Source: Pseudomonas baetica
GTDB taxonomy: Bacteria; Pseudomonadota; Gammaproteobacteria; Pseudomonadales; Pseudomonadaceae
Length of the DNA: 64,000 nt
Reading direction: 5' to 3'
NCBI RefSeq assembly: GCF_019733355.1
Contig: NZ_JAIHLQ010000022.1
Span: forward strand, 1-64,000
The position numbers and the translations under genes were made by a program. Below are positions 33,433 to 41,739 of this stretch, piece by piece (within the stretch, counting starts at the first letter, position 1; every line of letters begins with the position of its first letter). Under the pieces are notes generated by a model, which was given only the letters and a program-made list of their open reading frames with translations, made no database searches and had not been told where the DNA came from.

Positions 33433-34581
33433 ATGACCAGCAGCTCGATGACGGGCAGTGCCCAACTCGACACATCGACCACCCCTGCTCGCCTGCGAGT
33501 CAGCGGGGACTGGACGCTTGCCCATTACGCTGACCTCAAGCAACTGAGCGAAAAGCTCCACGGCCAATACGACGCCCATACGTCCATCGACCTGAATGAC
33601 CTGGGCGCCCTCGATACCGCTGGCGCATCCTTGCTGGTGGAACTGCTCGGTTCCGAGCGCTTGGGCAAATCCGCTGAACATCCCGACTGTACGATTTCCC
33701 AGGCTGACCGCGCGTTGCTGCAGACGGTGTATCGCTCGCTGACCGATTTCTGTGTGCCGATCAAGGAGCCGGAAGTCGGCGTCAGCGTGCAACTGCTGAC
33801 ACGCATCGGGCGCGCCGTGGAAACGGTCTGGCAGGACACCTTGCAAGTGCTGGGCTTCATCGGCCTGATTCTGGAAACCATCGCTCGCAGCGTGTTCCGC
33901 CCCAAGCGTTGGCGCATTACGCCAATCGTCGCGCACATCGAACAGACCGGCCTCGACGCTGCGCCGATTGTGGCGTTGCTGACCTTTCTGGTGGGCGCCG
34001 TGGTGGCTTTTCTTGGCGCGACGGTGCTGGCCAGTTTTGGGGCCAGTGTGTTCACCGTCGATCTGGTGGCGTTTTCATTTCTGCGTGAATTCGGCGTCTT
34101 GCTCACCGCGATTCTGATGGCCGGGCGCACCGCCAGCGCCTTCACCGCGCAAATCGGTTCGATGAAGGCCAACGAAGAGATCGATGCGATCCGCACACTG
34201 GGCCTCGACCCGATGGAACTGCTGGTGGTGCCACGGGTATTGGCGCTGCTGATCGCGCTGCCGATGTTGACCTTTCTGGCGATGCTCTGCGGGATCGTCG
34301 GCGGTGGCGTGGTCTGCGCGTTGTCGCTGGGGATTTCACCGGCGATGTTCCTCTCGCTGCTGCAATCGGACATCGGTGTTCAGCATTTTCTGGTCGGGCT
34401 GGTGAAAGCGCCGATCTTCGCCTTCCTGATCGCCGCGATTGGCTGTCTCGAAGGCTTCAAGGTCAGCGGCAGCGCTGAATCGGTCGGCGCCCACACCACG
34501 TCCGCCGTGGTGCAATCGATTTTCGTGGTGATCGTCCTCGATGCAGTGGCCGCGCTGTTCTTCATGGAGATGGGCTGGTGA
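33433..34581 (+). CDS. MlaE-like ABC lipid transport permease with N-terminal STAS domain
   Basis: This 382-residue protein is a fusion. Residues 1-120 or so look like a STAS domain (LRVSGDWTLAHYADLKQL, TSIDLNDLGALDTAGASLL). The rest is an MlaE/YrbE permease (GFIGLILETIARSVFRPKRW, TFLVGAVVAFLGATVLA, the MKANEEIDAIRTLGLDPMELLVVPR cytoplasmic loop, then four hydrophobic helices). In the classical mla operon the STAS protein MlaB is separate. It begins after GGAGTTT and overlaps the ATPase gene by four bases, so the operon is coupled. Role: moving lipids between the membranes, direction unknown. Confidence 0.92.
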   Translation: MTSSSMTGSAQLDTSTTPARLRVSGDWTLAHYADLKQLSEKLHGQYDAHTSIDLNDLGALDTAGASLLVELLGSERLGKSAEHPDCTISQADRALLQTVYRSLTDFCVPIKEPEVGVSVQLLTRIGRAVETVWQDTLQVLGFIGLILETIARSVFRPKRWRITPIVAHIEQTGLDAAPIVALLTFLVGAVVAFLGATVLASFGASVFTVDLVAFSFLREFGVLLTAILMAGRTASAFTAQIGSMKANEEIDAIRTLGLDPMELLVVPRVLALLIALPMLTFLAMLCGIVGGGVVCALSLGISPAMFLSLLQSDIGVQHFLVGLVKAPIFAFLIAAIGCLEGFKVSGSAESVGAHTTSAVVQSIFVVIVLDAVAALFFMEMGW

Positions 34582-35381
34582 GTCGTCCACCCCGCGCGCC
34601 CTCGGAGGCGGTGATCGAAGTCCGTGGCCTGTGCAACCGCTTTGGCAACCAGAGCGTGCACGAAGGCCTCGACATGGATTTGTACAAAGGCGAAATCCTC
34701 GCCATGGTCGGCGGCTCTGGCAGCGGCAAATCGGTATTGCTGCGCAGTATCATCGGCCTGCGCCGGCCCAGCGAAGGGCGGGTGAACGTGTTCGGCCAGA
34801 ACCTGCCGAGCCTGTCCGGGCATGAGCGCTCGCTGATCGAACGACGCTTCGGCGTGCTGTTTCAAAAAGGCGCACTGTTCTCCTCATTGACGGTGACCGA
34901 AAACGTCGCCCTGCCCCTGATCGAGCATGCCGGGCTGAGCCGCAACGACGCCGAGCATCTGGCGGCAGTGAAACTGGCGTTGGCCGGGCTGCCGTTGTCG
35001 GCGGCGGACAAATACCCCGCGTCGCTGTCCGGCGGCATGGTCAAGCGCGCGGCGCTGGCACGGGCATTGGCGCTGGATCCGGACATCCTGTTTCTCGACG
35101 AGCCCACCGCCGGTCTCGATCCGATTGGTGCGGCGGCATTCGATCAACTGATTCTGACCCTGCGCGATGCGTTGGGCCTGAGTGTGTTTCTGGTCACCCA
35201 CGACCTCGACACGCTCTACACCATCACCGACCGCGTGGCGGTGCTGGCGCAGAAAAAGGTGCTGGTCGCCGGTCCGATTGACGTCGTATCGGAAACCGAT
35301 GACGCGTGGATTCACGAATATTTCCACGGCCCCCGCGGCCGCTCGGCGCTGGACGCCGCCAAACTGCTCAACGAGGTCTGA
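34578..35381 (+). CDS. MlaF-like ABC transporter ATP-binding protein
   Basis: This 267-residue ATPase of the MCE/Mla type has Walker A (GGSGSGKSV, about 45-53), Q-loop region LFQKGALFSSLTV, signature LSGGMVKRAALARAL, Walker B DILFLDEPTAGLDP, and the H-loop VTHDLD. The C-terminal stretch DDAWIHEYFHGPRGR resembles the MlaF tail that contacts the permease dimer. It starts with GTG at 34578, overlapping the permease stop codon, and the MCE gene follows after one base. Confidence 0.95.
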   Translation: MSRPPRAPSEAVIEVRGLCNRFGNQSVHEGLDMDLYKGEILAMVGGSGSGKSVLLRSIIGLRRPSEGRVNVFGQNLPSLSGHERSLIERRFGVLFQKGALFSSLTVTENVALPLIEHAGLSRNDAEHLAAVKLALAGLPLSAADKYPASLSGGMVKRAALARALALDPDILFLDEPTAGLDPIGAAAFDQLILTLRDALGLSVFLVTHDLDTLYTITDRVAVLAQKKVLVAGPIDVVSETDDAWIHEYFHGPRGRSALDAAKLLNEV

Positions 35382-35382
35382 C

Positions 35383-36321
35383 ATGGAAACCCGAGCCCAT
35401 CATGTGTTGATCGGCCTGTTCGCAGTGATTGTCGTGGCGGGCGCCCTGCTGTTCGGCCTGTGGCTGGCCAAGTCCAGTATCGATAGCGAGTTCAAGGATT
35501 ACGAAGTCGTGTTCAACGAGGCGGTCAGCGGCCTGTCCAAGGGCAGCGCGGTGCAATACAGCGGGATCAAGGTCGGTGACGTGGTTCGCCTGCGTCTTGA
35601 CCCGAAGGATCCCCGCCGGGTGCTGGCGCGGATACGTCTGGGCGGTGACACACCGATCAAGGAAGACACCCAGGCCAAGCTGGCGCTGACCGGGATTACC
35701 GGTACGTCGATCATCCAGCTCAGCGGCGGCACGCCCAATAGCCCGAGCCTAAGTGGCCATGACGGCAAATTGCCGATCATTGTCGCGTCGCCCTCGCCCA
35801 TCTCGCGGTTGCTCAATGACAGCAATGACTTGATGAGCGGCATCACCGCGCTGCTGCAGAACGCCAACCAGATGTTCTCCGCCGAGAACGTCGAGCGCGT
35901 CAGCAAAACCCTCGCCCACCTGGAACAGACCACCGGCTCGATCAACGATCAGCGTGGCGACCTGCGCCAAGCCATGCAGCAACTGGCGACGGTCGGCAAA
36001 CAGGCCGGCAGCATGCTCGAACAGACTTCGCTGCTGATGCGCAATGCCAACGGTTTGCTCAACGACCAAGGCAAGCAGGCACTGGGCAGTGCCGAGCAGG
36101 CAATGAAGTCGCTGGAGCAAAGCAGCGCCACGATCAACGGCCTCCTGAGCAACAACCAGAACGCCCTCGACAACGGCCTGCAGGGCCTCAATGGTCTGGC
36201 GCCGGCCATCCGTGAATTGCGAGAGACGCTGACTTCGCTGCGCGCCATCTCACAACGCCTTGAGGCCAACCCCAGCGGTTACCTGCTGGGCAGTGACAAG
36301 AACAAGGAGTTCACGCCATGA
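35383..36321 (+). CDS. MlaD/MCE-domain substrate-binding protein
   Basis: This 312-residue protein has one N-terminal membrane helix (about 8-30, VLIGLFAVIVVAGALLFGLW) and an MCE domain directly after it (YEVVFNEAVSGLSKGSAVQYS ... to about 115, with the motif GITGTSIIQLSGG). A long helical tail follows (about 150-300, coiled-coil-like). It is the periplasmic lipid-carrying part of the transporter. The ATG at 35383 starts one base after the ATPase stop. Longer than E. coli MlaD (about 180), it resembles MCE proteins with extended helical tails. Confidence 0.92.
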   Translation: METRAHHVLIGLFAVIVVAGALLFGLWLAKSSIDSEFKDYEVVFNEAVSGLSKGSAVQYSGIKVGDVVRLRLDPKDPRRVLARIRLGGDTPIKEDTQAKLALTGITGTSIIQLSGGTPNSPSLSGHDGKLPIIVASPSPISRLLNDSNDLMSGITALLQNANQMFSAENVERVSKTLAHLEQTTGSINDQRGDLRQAMQQLATVGKQAGSMLEQTSLLMRNANGLLNDQGKQALGSAEQAMKSLEQSSATINGLLSNNQNALDNGLQGLNGLAPAIRELRETLTSLRAISQRLEANPSGYLLGSDKNKEFTP

Positions 36322-36959
36322 AGCTGACTCGACTCGCCCTCTTCGCCGCTGGTTTTACCTTGATCGGCACGCTGATCGCGTCGTGCTCGATCCTGCCCCA
36401 GTCGCAGCCATCGGACGTTTATCGCCTGCCAGCCGCGCAGGTGCCTGCGCCGGCCGGTTCAGCGGCCACTCAGCACTGGTCGCTGCGGCTGAACAAATGG
36501 CAGGCCAGCGAAGCGCTGAACCGGCCGAACATTGCAGTGATTCCACAGGGCAACATGATCAGCAGCTACAAGGCGTCACGCTGGAGCGATCCCGCACCGG
36601 TGCTGTTGCGAAATCGGCTGCTCGAAGGCTTTACGCGTGATGGCCGGGTGACGTTGCTGAGCACCGATGACAGCTACTTCCAGGCGGATCTGGAACTGGG
36701 TGGGAATTTGCAGGCGTTTCAGACTGAATATCAGGGCGATAAGGCCAGCGTTGTCGTGCGGGTCGATGCGTTGCTGGTGCGTGGCTATGACCAGCGCATT
36801 CTGGCCAGCCGCCGGTTTGAAGAGCGCCAACCGCTGAGTGATGTGCAGGTGCCAGCGGTGGTCGCCGGGTTTGGTCAGGCCAGTGATCGCCTGACCGCGA
36901 AGGTTGTGGCGTGGGCGGTCGAACAAGGCCAGCAGTTCGCGCCCTCACCCAGACTTTAA
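36318..36959 (+). CDS. ABC-type transport auxiliary lipoprotein (MCE operon)
   Basis: This 213-residue lipoprotein has a signal peptide and lipobox ending at Cys23 (LIASCS). The mature part matches the ABC-transporter auxiliary family found with MCE systems (PqiC-like): WSLRLNKWQASEALNRPNIAV, SRWSDPAPVLLRNRLLEGFT, and a C-terminal FGQASDRLTAKVVAWA. It overlaps the MCE gene by four bases. It probably stands at the outer membrane and completes a lipid path across the periplasm. No gene follows on this strand, and a REP doublet comes next. Confidence 0.9.
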   Translation: MKLTRLALFAAGFTLIGTLIASCSILPQSQPSDVYRLPAAQVPAPAGSAATQHWSLRLNKWQASEALNRPNIAVIPQGNMISSYKASRWSDPAPVLLRNRLLEGFTRDGRVTLLSTDDSYFQADLELGGNLQAFQTEYQGDKASVVVRVDALLVRGYDQRILASRRFEERQPLSDVQVPAVVAGFGQASDRLTAKVVAWAVEQGQQFAPSPRL

Positions 36960-36973
36960 CCTTATACATAGCC

Positions 36974-37057
36974 CCTGTAGGCGCGGGCTTGCTCGCGAAG
37001 GCGGTGTGTCAGGCAATGCATGCGTCGACTGACACGCCCTCTTCGCGCACCCACAGG
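36974..37057. repeat. REP inverted pair
   Basis: CCTGTAGGCGCGGGCTTGCTCGCGAAGGCGG and a diverged partner CTTCGCGCACCCACAGG sit between convergent genes. The right arm is shortened compared with other copies. Confidence 0.8.
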
Positions 37058-37068
37058 GGGATTTGTGG

Positions 37069-38298
37069 TTAACCGAAGAACCAGTAGCAGACGCCAATGG
37101 CGCCGAGTACCCCGGCCAGTTCGGCCAACAGCGCGCAACCTACCGCATGCCGCGCCCGCTGAATCCCCACCGCGCCGAAATACACCGCCAGCACATAGAA
37201 CGTCGTCTCGGTACTGCCCTGAAGCGTCGCCGCCACCAGCGCCGGGAAGCTGTCCACACCGGAAGTCTGCATGGTTTCGATCAGCATCGCCCGCGCCGCG
37301 CTGCCGGAGAATGGCTTGACCATCGCCGTGGGCAGCGCATCGACAAAGCGTGTGTCCCCTCCGGCCCATTCGACCAGATGACGGATCCCGTCGAGGCCAA
37401 AATCCAGCGCTCCGGACGCACGGAGCACGCCGACGGCGCAGAGCATCGCCACCAGATACGGCAGCAGGTTCTTCGCCACATCGAAGCCTTCCTTCGCGCC
37501 TTCAACGAATGCTTCGTAGACCTTCACCTTGCGTAGAGCACCCATCACCAGAAACAGCATGATCAGACCGAAAAGCGTGAGATTGCCGAGGATCGACGAC
37601 AATCCCGCCAAAGCGGTGGCCGACATTGTCCCCAGCAATGCCATGAAGGCGCCGAGCATCAACGCGCCGGGAATCAGGTAGGCCAGCACCACCGGATCCC
37701 AGATCCGCAAACGCTGCATGAACGCCACCGACAGAAAGCCGACAATCGTCGAGCAACTGGTCGCCAGCAAAATCGGCAGGAACACCAGCGTCGGGTCCGG
37801 CGCGCCTTGTTGGGCGCGATACATGAAGATCGTCACCGGCAGCAGGGTCAGGGAGGAGGCATTGAGCACCAGGAACAGGATCTGCGCGTTGCTGGCGACG
37901 GTGGCGCTGGGGTTGAGTTCTTGCAGTGCCTTCATGGCTTTCAGGCCGATGGGCGTGGCGGCGTTGTCCAGGCCCAAGCCATTGGCGGCGAAGTTCAGAG
38001 TGATCAGGCCAAGGGCAGGGTGACCGGGCGGGACTTCCGGCATCAGTCGCAGGAACAGCGGGCCCAATACCTTGGCCAGCCATTCGACAATGCCGGCCTT
38101 CTCGGCGATGCGCAGAAAACCCAGCCACAGGGTGAGGGTGCCAAACAGCAGCACCATGACTTCGACCGACAGCTTGGCCATGGCAAAAATGCTTTCCACC
38201 ATCGCCGCGAAAATCCCGGCATTACCGCCAATCAGCCACTGCGCCAGCGCTGACACGGCTGCCACGACGAAGAAGCCAAGCCACAGGCCATTAAGCAT
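37069..38298 (-). CDS. Spore-maturation-like nucleoside-recognition membrane protein (SpmA-SpmB type)
   Basis: This 409-residue polytopic protein has two copies of the Gate/nucleoside-recognition domain. The first half is SpmA-like (GTLTLWLGFLRIAEKAGIVEWLA, FAANGLGLDNAATPIGLKAM). The second is SpmB-like (AKNLLPYLVAMLCAVGVLR, FSGSAARAMLIETMQTSG, QGSTETTFYVLAVYFGAVG). In Bacillus these are two separate spore proteins. In non-sporing proteobacteria the fused form is common and its substrate is not established. It stands alone between two REP doublets. Confidence 0.88.
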   Translation of the reverse strand: MLNGLWLGFFVVAAVSALAQWLIGGNAGIFAAMVESIFAMAKLSVEVMVLLFGTLTLWLGFLRIAEKAGIVEWLAKVLGPLFLRLMPEVPPGHPALGLITLNFAANGLGLDNAATPIGLKAMKALQELNPSATVASNAQILFLVLNASSLTLLPVTIFMYRAQQGAPDPTLVFLPILLATSCSTIVGFLSVAFMQRLRIWDPVVLAYLIPGALMLGAFMALLGTMSATALAGLSSILGNLTLFGLIMLFLVMGALRKVKVYEAFVEGAKEGFDVAKNLLPYLVAMLCAVGVLRASGALDFGLDGIRHLVEWAGGDTRFVDALPTAMVKPFSGSAARAMLIETMQTSGVDSFPALVAATLQGSTETTFYVLAVYFGAVGIQRARHAVGCALLAELAGVLGAIGVCYWFFG

Positions 38299-38429
38299 CA
38301 GTCAAATCCCTCGGAAGATGCGGCGAATAATAGCGGGGTGGCCAGAAACGACAAACCCCGGATTTTGTCCGGGGTTTGTCTGTGCATCACTGGCGGGGGC
38401 AATGAATGCTTGGCTCTGACTCAAATCCC

Positions 38430-38519
38430 CTGTGGGAGCGGGCTTGCTCGCGAAGGCGTCCTGTCAGAAACACCTCTGCTGACTGACACTGCGCATTCGT
38501 GAGCGAGCCCACTCCCACA
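38430..38519. repeat. REP inverted pair
   Basis: CTGTGGGAGCGGGCTTGCTCGCGAAGGC and the diverged inverted copy TTCGTGAGCGAGCCCACTCCCACAA lie between the SpmAB-like gene and gltP. Confidence 0.9.
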
Positions 38520-38547
38520 AGAAGCCAATCCCCACAATGTTCAGCAA

Positions 38548-39879
38548 TCAGTTCTTGGAAATCTCGCCCGCCGGCAGTTTTTCCTTGCTGCGCCAGTGCG
38601 GCAGGGAGTTCCAGTAGCGCTCGCCCTTGGCGTCGTCGTACATGCCTTCCCAGCGCGAGATGACCAAGACTGCCAAGGCGTTGCCGATCACGTTCAGTGC
38701 GGTACGCGCCATGTCCATGATGCGGTCGACACCCGCGATAAACGCCAGACCTTCCAGCGGAATACCCACACTGCCCAGCGTCGCCAGCAGCACCACGAAG
38801 GACACGCCCGGTACGCCGGCGATGCCTTTGGAGGTGACCATCAGGGTCAGTACCAGCAGCAGTTGCTGGCTGATCGACAGATCGATGCCGTACAACTGGG
38901 CAATGAAGATCGCCGCGATGGACTGGTACAGGGTCGAACCGTCGAGGTTGAACGAGTAACCGGTCGGCACCACGAAGCTGCAGATGGCTTTCGGCGCGCC
39001 GTAGGCTTCCATTTTCTCGATCACGCGTGGCAGCACGGTTTCCGAGGAGGCGGTGGAGTAGGCCAGCACCAGCTCATCCTTGAAGATGCGCATCAGCTTG
39101 AGCACCGAGAAGCCGAACAGCTTGGCGATCAGGCCCAGTACCACGAAGGCGAAGAAGGCGATGGCGACGTAAACCAGGATCACCAGTTTGGCCAGCGGCA
39201 GCAGGGAGGCGAAGCCGAAGTTGGCGACGGTCACCGCGATCAGTGCGAATACGCCGATCGGGGCGTAGTTCATGATCATGTGGGTGACTTTGAACATGCT
39301 TTCCGACACGCCCTGGAACATCTTCACCAGCGGATCGCGCAGGTCCGACTGCAAGCTCGACAGACCGAGACCGAACAGCACGGAGAAGAAGATGATCGGC
39401 AGCATTTCGCCGCGAGCCATGGCCGCGAAGATGTTCGACGGGATCAGGTTGAGGATGGTCTGGATGAACGCGTGTTCATGCTGGACTTCGGCAGCGGTGG
39501 CCTGGTACTTGGAGATGTCCACCGTACCCAGGGTGCTCATGTCGATGCCGCTACCTGGATGGAACACGTTGGCCAGCAGCAGGCCGACGACGATGGCGAT
39601 GGTGGTGACGATTTCGAAGTAGATGATCGTCTTCAGGCCGATACGCCCAAGCTTCTTGGCGTCGCCCACGCCGGCGATGCCGACGATCAGGGAGGAGATG
39701 ACGATCGGGATCACGATCATCTTGATCAGACGGATAAAGATATCGCCTGCCGGTTGCAGGACGTTGCTGATCCACCAGGCCTTTTCGGCACTGAAATGGT
39801 TGAGCAACGCACCGATTGCAATCCCTAAAACCAGACCGATGAGGATCTGCCAGGCGAGGCTGAGTTTTGCCTTCTTCAT
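38548..39879 (-). CDS. gltP: Glutamate/aspartate:proton symporter GltP
   Basis: This 443-residue inner-membrane transporter of the dicarboxylate/amino acid:cation symporter family has eight or so helices and the hairpin loops of that family. Motifs include the serine-rich YSTASSETVLPRVIEKME, the substrate-binding TGYSFNLDGSTLYQSIAAIFIAQL, and AGVPGVSFVVLLATL. The N-terminus MKKAKLSLAWQILIGLVLG gives the ATG at 39879 with a weak GGGT ribosome site. A longer open frame upstream lacks protein character. About 370 bp upstream hold no sure gene. There a strong minus-strand terminator hairpin lies between 40008 and 40044. Confidence 0.9.
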   Translation of the reverse strand: MKKAKLSLAWQILIGLVLGIAIGALLNHFSAEKAWWISNVLQPAGDIFIRLIKMIVIPIVISSLIVGIAGVGDAKKLGRIGLKTIIYFEIVTTIAIVVGLLLANVFHPGSGIDMSTLGTVDISKYQATAAEVQHEHAFIQTILNLIPSNIFAAMARGEMLPIIFFSVLFGLGLSSLQSDLRDPLVKMFQGVSESMFKVTHMIMNYAPIGVFALIAVTVANFGFASLLPLAKLVILVYVAIAFFAFVVLGLIAKLFGFSVLKLMRIFKDELVLAYSTASSETVLPRVIEKMEAYGAPKAICSFVVPTGYSFNLDGSTLYQSIAAIFIAQLYGIDLSISQQLLLVLTLMVTSKGIAGVPGVSFVVLLATLGSVGIPLEGLAFIAGVDRIMDMARTALNVIGNALAVLVISRWEGMYDDAKGERYWNSLPHWRSKEKLPAGEISKN

Positions 39880-39986
39880 TATCTTTACCCTTACTTGCGT
39901 TGGACTCAGGCACATGCAGGAACTGGAACGCTCTTTAGCGGAAAAGTCTGTGCATCTGCCTCCGTATAAGGTGCCCTGAAGCGCGT

Positions 39987-40060
39987 GTTTACGGCTCTTC
40001 GGCAGGCGAAAAAAGGCGCAACTATTCCGATGCAAGGTTGCGCCGTCTAATGCCGTAAAC
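39987..40060 (-). terminator. Nested inverted repeats with a Rho-independent terminator
   Basis: On the minus strand the inner hairpin GGCGCAAC ... GTTGCGCC (plus coordinates 40015-40044) is followed by TTTTTTCGCC, a good terminator. It is enclosed by GTTTACGGC (39987-39995) and GCCGTAAAC (40052-40060), which can pair as an outer stem. It ends transcription arriving from the 40.1-41.2 kb region, or forms part of the gltP leader. Confidence 0.7.
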
Positions 40061-40247
40061 GCCTACCCTATGCTGAATCGGCATGAGCTTTTTTAATTGA
40101 AACCCGCGTCCCAATCGGTTCGATTGCGCCATTTAAGCCAGCATAAGTGCCGTGAACCGGCCATTTCAGCGTAAGGTGGGTTGTTTTTTGATCGAGTAAT
40201 TTCGACGTAAAACTTCGGAAAAGGCCTACGTTGCAAGACCAATAGTC

Positions 40248-40529
40248 CTACTGTTTAAACGGTATCTTTCTCGATATACGGTCGCCCGGAAACACCGCGT
40301 AATGTTTTCGCGCGCAGTGTGAGCGATAGAGAAGATGAGCTGGACGCTCTGGATCAACGTTTTGACGGTTTGAAAGTTGAAAGCTCAGCGCAAGTCCGTC
40401 ACGCCACTGAGGGCTGGCGAACTTGCGGCGCAGCTTTTTTTCCCTGACCCGGCCCTCTCGCAGGCACTCCTTGTACCCGTAGGTCACTGCGACCCTGTAA
40501 CAGTCAGAGCGTCCCGGCCCCTTGGTCAT
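40248..40529 (-). CDS. Hypothetical small basic protein
   Basis: This is a 93-codon frame starting with ATG at 40529 after GAGGAGG with eight bases of spacing, the best feature in its favour. The product is basic and has no membrane segment or known motif (MTKGPGRSDCYRVAV near the start, REKKLRRKFASPQWRDG in the middle). It lies between the lysozyme-inhibitor gene and gltP on the same strand. It could be a lineage-specific gene or a chance frame in a long 3' region. I do not recognise it. Confidence 0.35.
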   Translation of the reverse strand: MTKGPGRSDCYRVAVTYGYKECLREGRVREKKLRRKFASPQWRDGLALSFQLSNRQNVDPERPAHLLYRSHCARKHYAVFPGDRISRKIPFKQ

Positions 40530-40593
40530 GCGCCGGCCCTCCTCGGGCAGGTGCAATAAAGAGCAGCGGGGCTGCTGCCCTTATGTTCGAAAC

Positions 40594-41064
40594 CTAATAC
40601 CAGTTCGGATCTTTCTTCAGGGTTTCCATCAGCAGATCCTGCATGCCCTCGTCGGGTTTGCCGAGGAAGCGGTAGGTGGCATGTCGCGTTGGCGACTTGT
40701 CGGCCGGCAGTCCTTCGGGCACATCGACGAGCATGGCGTAAGCGTCTTTCTTGTCGAAACTGAACGCGACGATCAAGCGGTGGTTCAGGCATTTTTCTGC
40801 GGATTCGCAGAGAGGCCCAACCAGATACTTGTCGCCATCTTCCGTCACGGCAGTCATCTGTTGGTCAGGCGTGCCAGAGAGGTTCATCACCCACTCCGGC
40901 AGCCGCTCTTCCTTCTTCACCACGCCTTCCCAGGTTTCCCGGTATTGCGCATCGGAGCTCAACAACTCGTTGGCCCTTGTCTGGCCATCATTGGCCGCCA
41001 TCGCCATGGCACTGCCGCCCAGAAGCAGGGCGGCTGCCAGTGTCTTTAACGCAAGCGCACTCAT
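40594..41064 (-). CDS. Ivy-family inhibitor of vertebrate lysozyme
   Basis: This 156-residue secreted protein has a signal peptide (MSALALKTLAAALLLGGSAMAMA) and the Ivy fold features. The disulfide-bounded inhibitory loop is C86-ESAEK-C92 in GPLCESAEKCLNHRLIVAFSFD, in place of the CKPHDC loop of E. coli Ivy. It is followed by KKDAYAMLVDVPEG. Ivy proteins act in the periplasm and block C-type lysozymes and some lytic transglycosylases. It is two bases downstream of the DUF1328 gene, so both lie in one transcript. Binding to a given lysozyme is not certain, because the loop differs. Confidence 0.85.
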   Translation of the reverse strand: MSALALKTLAAALLLGGSAMAMAANDGQTRANELLSSDAQYRETWEGVVKKEERLPEWVMNLSGTPDQQMTAVTEDGDKYLVGPLCESAEKCLNHRLIVAFSFDKKDAYAMLVDVPEGLPADKSPTRHATYRFLGKPDEGMQDLLMETLKKDPNWY

Positions 41065-41066
41065 CG

Positions 41067-41231
41067 TTAACCTCGGCCGCGACGGCCAAAGAAGAAGGAA
41101 GCGATGAACATCACCAGGAACACGACAAAGAGGATCTTGGCGATACCCGTGGCGGTGCCCGCGATACCACCGAAGCCCAATACGGCGGCGATGATGGCAA
41201 TGATCAAGAACGTAATTGCCCAACTCAACAT
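41067..41231 (-). CDS. DUF1328 small membrane protein
   Basis: This 54-residue protein is nearly all membrane. Two hydrophobic helices (about 4-22 and 28-48) are separated by GGIAGTATGIAK, and the end is FFFGRRGRG, the standard pattern of the DUF1328/YtjA family. The ATG at 41231 is preferred, and a longer frame upstream is not conserved-looking. It is cotranscribed with the Ivy gene. The family has no known biochemical role but occurs in stress-linked loci. Confidence 0.9.
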   Translation of the reverse strand: MLSWAITFLIIAIIAAVLGFGGIAGTATGIAKILFVVFLVMFIASFFFGRRGRG

Positions 41232-41304
41232 GGTGATTCTCCTTACTTCTCTATTTAGGGATGTTGCGTGTTCCGGCGCGTCGCGCCCGAATCTGTTTAA
41301 TCCG

Positions 41305-41589
41305 TCAGAAAACCCAACGTTCTTCGCGTGGCAACTCATTGAGTGGCTGCGCTTGATCGACATCCATCATGCGCATCGACGCGCTCTCGGACTGACTGCT
41401 GCTGACGGCGCTGAAGTGCTTCTGCGTGCTGTGCTGGATCGAGATCAGCGGCTCAGGCTTCTGGCTGTTTTCCCAACTCAGGTATTGCTGGCACACGATC
41501 AGCGTGCTCAACAGCGCAAGTACGCCAAACAGGCCTTGCTGGAGATGCAGTGGCGAGATACGCACTTGGGCGGCACGTTGGCGAGTCAT
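41305..41589 (-). CDS. Hypothetical single-helix membrane protein
   Basis: This 94-residue protein has a short basic N-terminus, one hydrophobic helix (about 17-37, LQQGLFGVLALLSTLIVCQQ) and a polar C-terminal tail rich in Ser and Gln (SAVSSSQSESASM). The orientation is probably N-in with the tail in the periplasm. It is on the minus strand between DUF1328 and the divergent algB. The ATG at 41589 follows GAGGAACCC-type purine-rich sequence. I recognise no family. A lineage-specific envelope protein is the plainest reading. Confidence 0.6.
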   Translation of the reverse strand: MTRQRAAQVRISPLHLQQGLFGVLALLSTLIVCQQYLSWENSQKPEPLISIQHSTQKHFSAVSSSQSESASMRMMDVDQAQPLNELPREERWVF

Positions 41590-41739
41590 CCTGGGTTCCT
41601 CACGCTTGTTCGGTTGGGGCAGTTCTGATCTGCCCGGGATGAAAGAGGTATTGCAGCCTGCATGCCAGTTTTTTGATTGGAAAAAAACCAATAAAATCAA
41701 TAGCTTGAAGTTGATCGAAAAATAATTCGAGACGCATCC

